Assembly: GCA_039707465.1 (NCBI GenBank) | Contig: CM077648.1 | Span: 23,498,119 to 23,562,118, forward strand | Length of the DNA stretch: 64,000 nucleotides | Reading direction: 5' to 3' | DNA from: Rhabdophis nuchalis | Lineage: Eukaryota > Chordata > Lepidosauria > Squamata > Natricidae | Shown: one piece after another, positions 12,265 through 23,000 of the stretch | Numbering within the stretch: the stretch's first letter is position 1 | How the letters are laid out: each line of letters opens with the position of its first letter | The notes under the pieces: generated by a model | Database searches by the model: none | What the model was told of the DNA's origin: nothing | What the model saw: the letters and a program-made list of their open reading frames with translations, nothing else | Translations under genes and position numbers: made by a program

Positions 12265-12606
12265 CCGTGGGTGGGTGGCCGGCGGTCACTCGAACTGCGC
12301 CTCCACCTCCTTCGCTTCGTCGGGCCTGTCTGCACTGCCACTGCCGCACTCCCTCCCTGCGGGTGGGTGATGGAGCCGCTCGCTCGCCACCTGCCTTTTC
12401 CTCCTTCCTCTGGAAACAGCCGGGGGCGCCTGCCCGCACCGAACACCAGCCGCGACGTCAACGGCGCCGCCTCTCTCGATCGGCTGAGGTCTCCCAACTG
12501 GCCTCTCCAGTGAAAAGAGGCCGCCACGCGCTCATTCGGGCGGAGCGAAAGGGGCTGGGAGATTTGCGCATGCGCGACTTGTCAGCTTTACCTTTTTTTC
12601 CCCCTT
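12265..12606. promoter_or_regulatory. right half of CpG-rich block with NRF1-type site
   Basis: CpG-dense unique sequence. The 12-mer TGCGCATGCGCG at 12565-12576 matches the NRF1 consensus YGCGCAYGCGCR exactly. NRF1 commonly drives nuclear genes with mitochondrial roles. The site is about 1.3 kb upstream of the CISD2 start codon and could serve CISD2, a divergent neighbour, or both. Confidence 0.45.
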
Positions 12607-13098
12607 CGCCATTAAGAGAAATTAGATTCACAGAACTTGGAAGGGACCTTGTAGGTCGTCTAGTCCAGGGGTCTGCAAAGTTGGCTCTTTTAAGACTGGT
12701 GGACTTCAACTCCCAGAATTCCCCAGCCAGGCTGGCTGGGGAATTCTGGGAGTTGAAGTCCACCAGTCTTAAAAGAGCCAACTTTGCAGACCCCTGAATT
12801 CTAGTCCAACCCCCTGCCCAAGCAGGAGACCCTACACCATTTCTGACAGAGGGCAGTCCAGTCTCTTCTTGAAAGCCCCCAGGGATGAACCTCCCACAAC
12901 TTCTGATGACAAACTGTTTGATTGCCCTGCTGTCGGAAAATTCCTCCTCATTTCCATGTTGAATCTCTCCTTGGTCGGTTCCCATCCATTGTCTGGCCTT
13001 CAGGAGCTTTGGAGAATAGCTTGACCCCCTCCTCTGTGTGGCAGCCCCTCAAATACTGGGACACTGGTCTCATGTCTCCCCGGTCCTTCAATAGGCCA
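12607..13098 (-). mobile_element. CR1 LINE 3' fragment interrupted by a fold-back MITE
   Basis: Reverse-strand CR1 C-terminal and 3' UTR sequence (AGTCCAACCCCCTGCCCAAG and related motifs), split at 12666-12796 by a palindromic MITE. Confidence 0.82.
12666..12796. mobile_element. fold-back hAT MITE
   Basis: Near-perfect palindrome beginning CAGGGGTCTGCAAAGTTGG and ending with its inverse, around the ACTTCAACTCCCAGAATT core. It is inserted in CR1 sequence. The flanks GTCTAGTC and TTCTAGTC resemble a slightly offset, decayed 8-bp duplication. Confidence 0.82.
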
Positions 13099-13129
13099 GT
13101 TTGGTCTATTAAGTTAGAAAACAGGATGG

Positions 13130-13345
13130 GGGGGGGGGGGGGGGGGAAGACGCACTAAAGCAGGGGGCAGGGGTTTGGACTAGATGACCTGCAAGGTCCC
13201 TTCCAACTCTGTTAAGTTCAAACTTGGCAATTTTTAAGACTTGTGGACTTCAACTCCCAGAATTCTCCAGCCAGCAGAACTGGCTGGAGAATTCTGGGAG
13301 TTGAAGTCCACAAGTCTTAAAAGTTGCCAACTTTGGGGACCCTTG
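13130..13345 (+). mobile_element. poly-G tract, CR1 3' end and fold-back MITE
   Basis: An 18-bp or so G run, then a short + strand CR1 3' end (GGACTAGATGACCTGCAAGG), then a palindromic MITE from about 13213 with the CAACTCCCAGAATTCTCCAG core. Confidence 0.72.
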
Positions 13346-13499
13346 CACTAAAGTCTTCGCTAAACCTGGTCTTTTGCTTAATGATATCACCCTGAGCATG
13401 TCATTGTTTGCATGACTTGTTGTGTGCCTACGTGTATCCACTAATAATTTTTTATAGTAGAATTATCCCTTCTGAGAATTCAGATTTAAGTTAAACTCT

Positions 13500-13909
13500 T
13501 TATCAGACAAGATAGTTATAGCGTCCCCCTACCAATTGTTATAGCGTCCCCCTTCCAAAGGAGAAGAGGCTGATCTTCTAGCTCCTTAGCTGGGCTGAGG
13601 AAAGGAACTAAGTCTTGTCAGGTAGAGACAGTACTTATATTAAGGACTCTCCAGAAAGAACAAGCGGGAAGGGAAGGAGGCGGCGACGGACCCAGCCGCA
13701 GCTTTCGTTTTCGGCGCCGCCCTCCTTCCTTGGAAGGCCCCTCCTTTCTTGGCGGCGCGCATGCTCCGTGGCCGGGAGAGCTACTGCTTCTGTGCGGGGG
13801 AAAGAAGGGCAAAGTCCGGGGCTGGCATGAAAGTCCGGCGCGCCAGCCGGAGGTAGCAGCCCAGCGGCCTCCAGCCTCGCTCCGCCCCGCGGAATCTTCG
13901 CCCGGCGCC
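13500..13909 (+). promoter_or_regulatory. CISD2 promoter and 5' UTR region
   Basis: GC- and CpG-rich sequence immediately upstream of the CISD2 start codon. No TATA box stands out. CGCGCATGCTCC near 13756 is one mismatch from the NRF1 consensus. The exact transcription start is not visible. It is flanked on both sides by MITEs and CR1 pieces. Confidence 0.55.
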
Positions 13910-14012
13910 ATGGTGCTCGATAGCTTGGCCCGCATCGTCAAAGTGCAGCTGCCTGCTTACCTCAAGCGCCTGCCGCTACCGGAGAGCGTCGGAGGCTTCC
14001 TGAGGCTCACCG
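13910..14012 (+). CDS. CISD2: CISD2 exon 1 (coding)
   Basis: Encodes residues 1-34 and the first base of Val35 ([20 protein letters not shown]...). Donor GTTAGT at 14013. Confidence 0.98.
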
Positions 14013-17000
14013 GTTAGTTGGGGGGCAGCGCAGGGCTGGTTGGGAAAGGGGTGTGTGTGTGTGTGTGTGTGACGAGAAATCACCCCCCCCCCCCTTGGGA
14101 CAAACCTGACGTAGAAGGGAAGGTCGTCGTTTCTCGCCAACCCCGCTTGGCTTAAGTCAGGGTCTGCAAAGAGAGGCTCTTTTAAGACTGGTGGACTTCA
14201 ACTCCCAGAACTCCCCAGCCAGCCTGGCTGGCTGGGAGAATTCTGGGAGTTGAAGTTCACCAGTCTTAAAAGAGCCTCTCTTTGCAGACCCCTAGCTTAA
14301 GAGATTGGACGCTTGCAGAAAGTCAGTTCGGACAAATCCACTCCGTCGGATTCAATGGGGACCGAGTTCGGACAGCCTCCTCCCGCCTGCGCCCTTTAGC
14401 TGCCCTGGACTACAGTTTCCCCACCCACACCCCACCCACACGTGAGGCTCCCTCCGAGACGGGCACGCAGCATCTGTTAGATGCCCCTTTTCTGCGGCTA
14501 CTCACTTTTGCTGGCTTGGTTGCAGGGCAGCGGAAAACGCCAAACTAATTGGGATTGCAGCAGAGAAGAAGGTCACTTGGGGTTCTCGCGTGGTTCGTTG
14601 GTTGGTTTCTTTTTGTAAAACCAAAACCAAAAACCCTCATGCTTGGCTTGGAACAATCCATGAAACCAATAGAATAACGGAGTTAGAAGAGACCTTAAAC
14701 TGGAGGTTAGAAAGGAGGCCAGGTCCTGCTCAGGCAGGAAACCCCATACCATTTCAGGCAAATGCTTCAATCTCTTTTTAAAAATCTCTTGAGTACCCAC
14801 AACTTCTGGAGGCCAGTCCTTCCACGGAATCATTGATCTGATTGTCTCTTTAGTTGTAGATTGCTTCTCTCCTTAATTAGCTTCCATCCATTGCTTGTTG
14901 TCCATTGCTTGGAGAACAGGTTGAGCCCTCTTCTTTGTGGTACCCCCTTAGGCTTTGGAACACTCCTATCATGTAACCCCCCGCCTGGTCCTTCTTTTCA
15001 ATAAAGTAGAATTCTTGCAACTGTTCTTCATATGTTTTAGCCTCCAGTCCTCTAATCATCTTTTTGCTCTTCTCTGCATTCTCTCTAGAGCAGGGGTGTC
15101 CAAACTTGGGAACTTTAAGACTTGTGGACTTCAACTCCCAGAATTCCCCAGCCAACATGCGGAATTCTGGGAGTTGAAGTCCACAAGTCTTAAAGTTCCC
15201 AAGTTTGGACACCCCTGCTCTAGAGTCTCAACATCTTTTTATTATTGTGGCGAGCAAACCTGGATGCAATATTCCAAGTGTTGTCTTTATGTTGCCATGT
15301 TTGTTTCATCGTTGTGTTTGCAACTACATATAGTAAAAGTCACATCTTAAAATAATTTTATTTCTAGAGTTATTTTCTTCTTTAGTCATACATTCCAAAG
15401 CATTTGTTTTACAGTGCAATTTTAGGCACATTTAAATGCTTCTGTAGATAACGCAGTTTCCCAGAACGTGACAGCATCTTGATCTTTCTTTTTAAGTTAT
15501 TGATGCAGTTTGATCTGGGTTTATATCCTAAGTAAAGCATTTTAAAAATTGTAGGCCACTCACTCAGGAGTTGGGTGGTCCCATAACCCAATAAATTAAA
15601 TTACATTAATTTAAAAATAAGCTAATTAAAGAAATAGTAGATAATTCTAGGGCTGTAAATAGAATAGAAAATATCCTGGAAGAAGACAAATGCAAATCAT
15701 TTCCTCTATAATCACCAAGAGTTTCCACTTGAGAAACCTTTATATAATATATTTTAAAAATTGTATAGGAATTATACTGATTCATGTTTTCCCAATGCTA
15801 ATAGGTAGGATTTTTAAAATAAATTTCTTTAGATTTTGTCCTCTATCATTGCACTGTGTATTTATAAACAACAAAAGGTAAATAGAGAAATCATATTTGT
15901 AGAAACCAAGATTATTGAACATGTATCTTGTGTCTATATCGATTTTACACTTTTTGTGTGTATCTAAATTGTTTTGATGGTTCATTCAAGCCACTCAGGG
16001 AACTGTATGCAGTGCAATAAAAAAAGATACATAAGCAATGATGATTGATAACATTATACAAAAGATTTTGAAGGAAGTGTTTATTTAGTAGACTTATATG
16101 GCCACCCACCTTCCATGAAGTGACTTGGGTGGCATAAAGTACAAACATTAAATAAAAATGTATAAAAATTAGGACAAACATACAGTAGAGAAGAGAGTAG
16201 ATTGAACACAATGCCAGAACCATCTTAAGAGAACTCCAAGTCAGGTCTTGACAGACTAATGAAATCTTAGCAGTGATGGAACTTACCTCACTCTGGAAGG
16301 AGGAGAATGTTCCACAAGTAGGGCATCCAGGCAGAGAAGGCCCACCTCCTCGGACCATCCAAGTCAAGCAGACAATGCCTGCCCTTTCTGCCAGCTCTAA
16401 TGAGGGCAGGAGGATGCAATAGTGGACAGGCAGTCCTTCAGGCAACCCAGTCCCATGCCATGAAGTATACGCAACATTCTTCAGTGGGGATGTTACTTTT
16501 TCTATATTAACTCCTCCTTTATTCCTACAATGGTGGGTTATATGAATGGCTAATTATGCCCTGATGCCCTTTTTTTGTGTGCATGTTTCTGTCCTGAGTG
16601 ATATTTTCATTTCTCATATTTCTAAATCATTCATCAAGAGTTGTTATACCAATAAAAGAGAATAATTATAGCATGAACTGTGGAGTCCTTGGTGCTCTCT
16701 GAGCTTGGTTGTTTTCTTGCAAACATTTCATTACCAAACTAGGTAACATCATCAGTACACGTCAACCTACCTCAATCATAGCATATAAAGGAATATGCAT
16801 GTTGGAGACAAGAGATCAATATAAACCTTGTGACAGTAACTGAGAAAGAAAGGTATGTGAGCTTGTTCTTAGAAAAGTAAGCCAAATACTTGTTCTCTTT
16901 CTTGTGTTAATAGAGGAAGGATCACTTCTCTTTCATGCCTGAGCATGATCAGTTTCCCTGATTCCACATGAGATAAGGATATCTCTGTGTGAATGTGTCT

Positions 17001-20000
17001 GCCAAATGGCATATTAATCTTGTTTTCCCTCTCGTAAAACTATAGGTTAAGATGTACACAACATGCCAAAGTAGGTCTCCCAAAATCTAGTAGCTGTATA
17101 TACACAACGTAATAGCTTTGGCTAGCATAACCTTGGTAATTTTGGTTGTTGTGTGAAATAAGTTGACTTGATTGTGCAAACTCAGAAAATTAGTTGATTC
17201 GTCAGCAGATTAAACTTATTTTGAAAGTTTACCCCAAGTTAATTTTCTTAAACGAAAGTATTTCTTATATCTGTTTTTATTTCATTTTTAAAAAATCTTG
17301 CTTCCAACTATGAACTGTTCCTAGGCTGAGATGCCTAATAAATTCAGAGGCTTGGAGAGATAAGTAAGCATCACTCAAATGAGGGTCTTGACTCTGTAGA
17401 CTCTACATAACTACACAGTTAAAATTAGTTAGAAGTGATAAGCACAGTTGAAAGGCCAATATGGGGTAGAGAATAAAATGCTTTGCGAGAAAAGGAATCT
17501 TGTTCAACCTGCCTTTCTTGACTGAATGCAGAGCAACTAGCAGATAGATAGAATTTGGAAATTCTATCTATCAATTTGTGAAAAACAGAGGACTTTCCTA
17601 TAGCAATTTCACAGGGGAAAGTCACCTTCAGGCCCATTATTTTATTGCCTGATTTGCCTCTTCCTGTTCCATTCTTGTGTGCTCTTGCATTAGGTTAGAT
17701 ATCTCTTGTTGATACAATTACAGTAGACAGAGAAGCCCATCCCTGCTTCTCTATATGAATATGGTGTTTTCTGATATTAGCCTAGCAAATTGGTCATGAA
17801 GTAAGATTATGCTTCCATGGAAGGATGTTTCTTAAAAAAGCATTGTGCAGTTACTTTGCATAACAGATTTTTGGCTAATAATGGAAATGTTTCAAGACAC
17901 AGTCATTGTATATATTGGACTATACAACATTTTAATGTGCTCTAATGTTTCTGTGCAAATGATAATAACCAGGATTTTAGTTTTTATGTGTATTTTTATC
18001 TCAACACACAAATGACTAAAATGTCATTGAAGATAATTATGTAAAAATTAGTATCACTTGAAGGCGGCTGTTCTTACATAGAAGCATTCCTGTACTATTT
18101 TATGAGCTGCGGTGGCGCAATGATTAGAATGCAGTACAGCAGGCTACTTCTGCTGATCACTGGCTGCCAGCAGTTTGGTTCTCACCGACTCAAGGTTGAC
18201 TCAGCCTTCCATCCTTCCGAGGTTGGTAAAATGAGGACCCAGATTGTTGGGGGCAATATGCTGGCTCTGTAAACTGCTTAGAGGAGATCATTAAGCACTG
18301 TGAAGTGGTATATAAGTCTAAGTATTATTGCTATCTTGTTATTGTAGGAAGATTTTATATCTCTACTTCCCTTTATATCTATCAGCCCCTAGAATTTCTT
18401 TATTTAAATTTCTTTGTTTAAATTTGCAAATCGTATCATGATAGGGCTTTCAGCTTTCTTTTTGAGCTTGTATTTTACATTAATTTCTCCACAGAATGAA
18501 AATCATAAAGTCAAACAACAACATTGAACTCATTTAGAAAGCTGTTACTTGACTTTCTGATAGCATGGCAGTACCTTGGCTCCCTTTTCAGCTATAGTTC
18601 TATTGTATTTTCTGTAGTAAAGACTGCAGTTAAGATACATTTTGGAAAACATTAGGACAGTGATCGCTACCTTTTCCAGAGCGAGTGCCCAAAGTGTGTG
18701 TGCGTGCACCCGAACCCCTGAAATGCAATGCGCACATGTCCCCTGTGCATGCGCCCTGTCCAACATGCATGTGTGTGTGTGTCCCCTGCATGCCTCGCCT
18801 TCCCACGCATGTCCCCCCCTGCACATGCACACGCCCTCCCACATGCTCCGCCCCACATGTATGCATGGCAGAGAGACCAGCTGGCCAGTGGGAGGTGTGC
18901 GTGCATGCGTGGCAGAGCTGAACTGGGGCAACGGCTCGTGTGCCATCAGAGAGAGGGCGCTGCATGCCACTTCTGACATGCGTGCCATAGGTTCGCCATC
19001 ACAGCATTAGGACATAAAGGGAAAAGTGTTATGGTTTAAAAGACTAAGCCTACATTTTAAAAATAAAAACCTTTTCTTCTTTCTGGTCTGTCTTTGTGAT
19101 TACCCCTCCCTTAGCTTTTTCCCCACTTCTTTAAATATTAAAGTAATGAAACAAAAAATATGCTGGCCCGTGAACTATTTGGTCCTTTTTTACCTAATCC
19201 AATGTGTTATGGGGAACCAAAAGGAAAGTAGCACAAAATACAATTTGAAAGGATGTGCTGCATTTTCTTTTGGCATACTATATAGTGTCTTTGTATGACA
19301 AACCAACTTGGACTCTCTGTTTTTATATTTTCCTTTTCTACTTCTTCCTTGTTCATTAATGTTTGACTTCAGCAGAAAGCGCAAAAAATGATTTCCACCT
19401 CATTTGGATGCAAGATGAAGGAGGAAAGTCTTGTTATATTTGGCATTGCATTGTGGTCTTTGTTATACCTTCCTGCTCTCTTTTCCGGTTTCTATTCCAA
19501 AGAATTCTACTGCATCATCCCAAAATGACCCTGCTTTTTATACATAAATTGGTGGCATCGTTCTGCAATTTGCATCTGTTCTCTGCAGAGGATACGTGAC
19601 TGCCTGACAGAGGGGAATATCTATTTCACACATTGTTTTTTCTCCTAACCATTCCCAATCCTTTGGATTGCTAGTCCTGGCACTGGGATAATTAACAAGC
19701 AGGGAACAAACAATACAATAGCAGAGTTGGACGGGACCTTGGAGGTCTTTTAGTCCAACCCCTGCCCAGGCAGGAAGCCCTATACCATCTCAGACAAATG
19801 GCTATCCAACATCTTCTTAAAGACTTCCAGGGTTGGGGCATTCACAACTTCTGGAGGCAAGCTGTTCCACTGGTTAATTGTTCTGTCAGGAAATTTTTCC
19901 TCAGTTCTAAGTTGCTTCTCTCCTTGATTAGTTTCCACCCATTGCTTCTTTTTTTTTTTTTTTTTTTTTGCCAGTAGAAAGATATTGTTGTCACATTCTT

Positions 20001-23000
20001 ATTGGTTTTACATTTTTTAACAGGATAGGGTAATGGTTACAAAGAAATTTTGAGAGCATTCACGTCAGAGTCGTCGGACCTTCCGAGACCTCAAAATACA
20101 CATTAAAAAAGTTAACATAGAAAACATTTTCCATACCACTACAAGATGGAAGCAAGTACATTTACCTAAATTCTCCCTTCCATGCTGTCAGACATTTACA
20201 AAAAGTCCGGATAGAAATATTATACAAAATTGTTCAAGAAAAATCAAGGCAAAGTTATTTTTTTGATCTAAGTCTTTTGGCTATTGTATCTTCTTTCTCT
20301 CCTCCCTGGCCCCCCGCGGGCGGGGCCGTGACCCCCTCCGTCCCCCCTGGATCTTCCCCCAGGGCAGAGGAATGTTTTTTAAGAAAGGCTTCCGCCTCAG
20401 CAACTGTTTTAATCCTCACTCTTCCTCCTTCCCAGAACACCAGCATCCCTTCAGGTGTCATCCACTTGAACCAAATCCCGTGATCAAACAAGGTTTTAGA
20501 CAAGAAAGAAAATTTCTTTCTTGAATCTCTAATTTTTCTAGGGATCTGCTTCAAGATAGTGACCGTTTCTCGTTGATAAGTTAAGGGTTTCTCTCTCTGC
20601 GCTTTCAGGATTTCCTCTCTGGTTGACCTTCTAACAAATTTCACATGTATCTCTCTAGGCACTTCATTTATCCTGGCATATGCTGAGTTAATTCTGTAGG
20701 CTAGGTCAATGTCCCCCCTGATCTCATCCTTAGGTTTTTGTAAATAGTCTGCTAAAATTGTGCTCATAAGATCAGGCAGGCATTCACCAGATTCCTCAAG
20801 AACATTCTGAAATCTCAAAAAATATGTCATTCTTTCCATATCTATCCTAGACACATGCCCATTTATTTCCCCCACCTCATTAGAAACATTTTTAATCTCT
20901 CCCTTAGCCCCCTCCAGCCCCCCCTCCAATTCCTCGGTCTTCTGTGTATTCTCCAACACTTGCTTCCGGGTATCCAATAGTTCCTTTTTAAAAGTACTAT
21001 TTTCAGCCCTCTGGGCCTTTATTTCTAATATCAAAGTTTGCATAGAAGTTTCAAGAGAAGCCATCCTTTGTTCCAAATTTACAAGTGCTGCTTCTTGTGC
21101 CATGGTTAAAAGTTAGAGTCACTGCCACCAAGATGGCGTTTTCCGGGTGGGGCTGGTGGGGCAGATCAGGAGCTCAGTTCAATTCAGGGCGGTGAAGTTG
21201 CAAACAATTCAGAAACCAAAAGAGACACAATTTCCCAAATCAGCAAATAGTAATAACGAAGGTATTCCAGAGAAGAAGTCACAAATCCATCAAAAGAAAA
21301 TTTTTTTCAAAAATCCAGAGAGAGTCCTGCTTTCAAAGAGACGCTGGAAATTTTCCTTAGTTGAAATAGTTAGGCAGGGACAAAGAGAAGCCACTTCCAC
21401 CGCCCATCTAGCCAGAGGGAGAGAGTAGCAAAAAAAAAGAATTTTTTAAGCTCAGCCAGACCTAGAAACAATGTTGCAGAAAGTCACAATCCACTTTCCC
21501 TTGTTAAAGACCGTCCAGAGTGAAAGTTTCCGCTTTCTCTTTGCAGAGAAGCCATCTTAGCGTGCCGCTTAAATCCGAGGTTTTTTTTTTTAAAATTAAA
21601 CACCCCCCTCCCAGTCCGTTCAGCCTGGCTGGCAGCAAGGAAAAAAAGGTGTTCTTTTAAACTCACTCTCTCTCGCAGCTGAGGCCTCGGCGATCCGCCC
21701 GATCTCTCCGTTCAGCCCTCTCCATTAAAGCGAATGGCACCGACAGCCGTTGGAGAAGGAAAAAACCCCCGCTAGCATGTTCCTCTCCTCCTAGGTCGCA
21801 GAGAGGAGCGCCCTCCCCACTGCCGTGACGAGGGCCGCTCCCTCTGAGCCGACCCTACGGGAAACCTCCGGTAACCGGAGAGTTTCACCCCCCTGGGGGG
21901 GCAGAAAAGGCAACAAAGCGGCGAGCGAGCCCTGGGCTCGCCCGTCTCCGCTGGAGCCGGATACCGGAAGTGGTCCCACCCATTGCTTCTTGTTCTGCCC
22001 TCAGGTGCTTTAGAGCAGGGGTCCCCAACCTTTTTTGTACCAGGGACCAGTTTCATTTTAAAGAAAATTCTGCGGACCAGCTGGCATAGAGGAGGAGCGG
22101 GGGGGAGGGGGAACAGGCGGCGCATGTGCACGCGGGGGGTGGGGGAACAGGCGGCACAAGTGCACGCGGGGGGGGAGTCGGCTCACTCGGCCCTCTGGGG
22201 CCTCCAACGGCACGAACAGCCGCGCCTGCGCTCTCCCGCATCCGGTGTGCGCTCTGCCCAGGGGGCTGCTCCCTCCTCCTCCTCTCCGGCCCTGCGGCCC
22301 GGTTCCTATCAAGCCACGGACCGGGGGTTGGGGACGCCTGCTTTAGAGAATAGTTTGACTCCCTCTTCTTTGTGGCAGCCTCTGAGATATCTGAAGACTG
22401 CTATCATGTCTCCCCTACTCCTTCTTTTCATTAAACTAGACATACCCAGTTCCTGCAACCGTTCCTCATATGTTTTAGCCTCCAGTCCCCTAATCCTCTT
22501 TGTTCCTCTTCTCTGCACTCTTTCTAGAGTCTCCACATGTTTTCTACATCGTGGCGGCCAAAACTGAATGCAGTATCCCAAGTGTGGCCTTACCAAGGCA
22601 TTATAAAGTGGTATTAACACTTCATGTGATTTAAACAAAGAATAGTTCACGTGCCAGCATATTTTCTGTTTATGCAGCCTAGAACTGTGTTGGCTTTTTT
22701 GGCAGCTGCTGCACACTGCTGGCTTGTATTTAAATGGTTGTCCACTAGGACTCCAAGATCCCTCTCACAGTTGCTACTATTGAGCAAGGTACTACCTATA
22801 CTGTACCTGTGCACGTTTGTGTATGCTTGTATCAGGTTTGCTGCAGAATATTGCTCTATAATGTGGTTGTGGCATGTGCTCAGTTTCAGAATGGCTGCGG
22901 TTATTGCCTTTCCTGGGTGTCCTTGCTCTGCTGGGATATCTTGCTATTCGCCCATTCCTTCCCAAGAAGAAACAGCAGAAGGACAGCTTGATTAATCTCA

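Larger units (their letters stand above)
19711..22848 (-). mobile_element. CR1 LINE 3' part, interrupted twice
   Basis: Reverse-strand CR1 C-terminal reverse-transcriptase region ([35 protein letters not shown]) with 3' UTR at 19711-19950. The copy is split by an L1 (19951-21975) and a hAT element (22016-22340). It is missing from the paralogous copy near 30.5-31.2 kb, so it probably inserted after the duplication. Its right edge is about 35 bp from CISD2 exon 2. Confidence 0.85.

Noticed and set aside
18104..18334. Possible tRNA gene
   Set aside because: Box A/B-like motifs are present but no cloverleaf folds out, and the long non-tRNA body identifies a SINE.
18545..19010. Open frames rich in Cys and His suggesting a metal-binding protein
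   Set aside because: They are translations of GTGTGCATG-type repeats inside a hAT MITE with a clear 8-bp target duplication.
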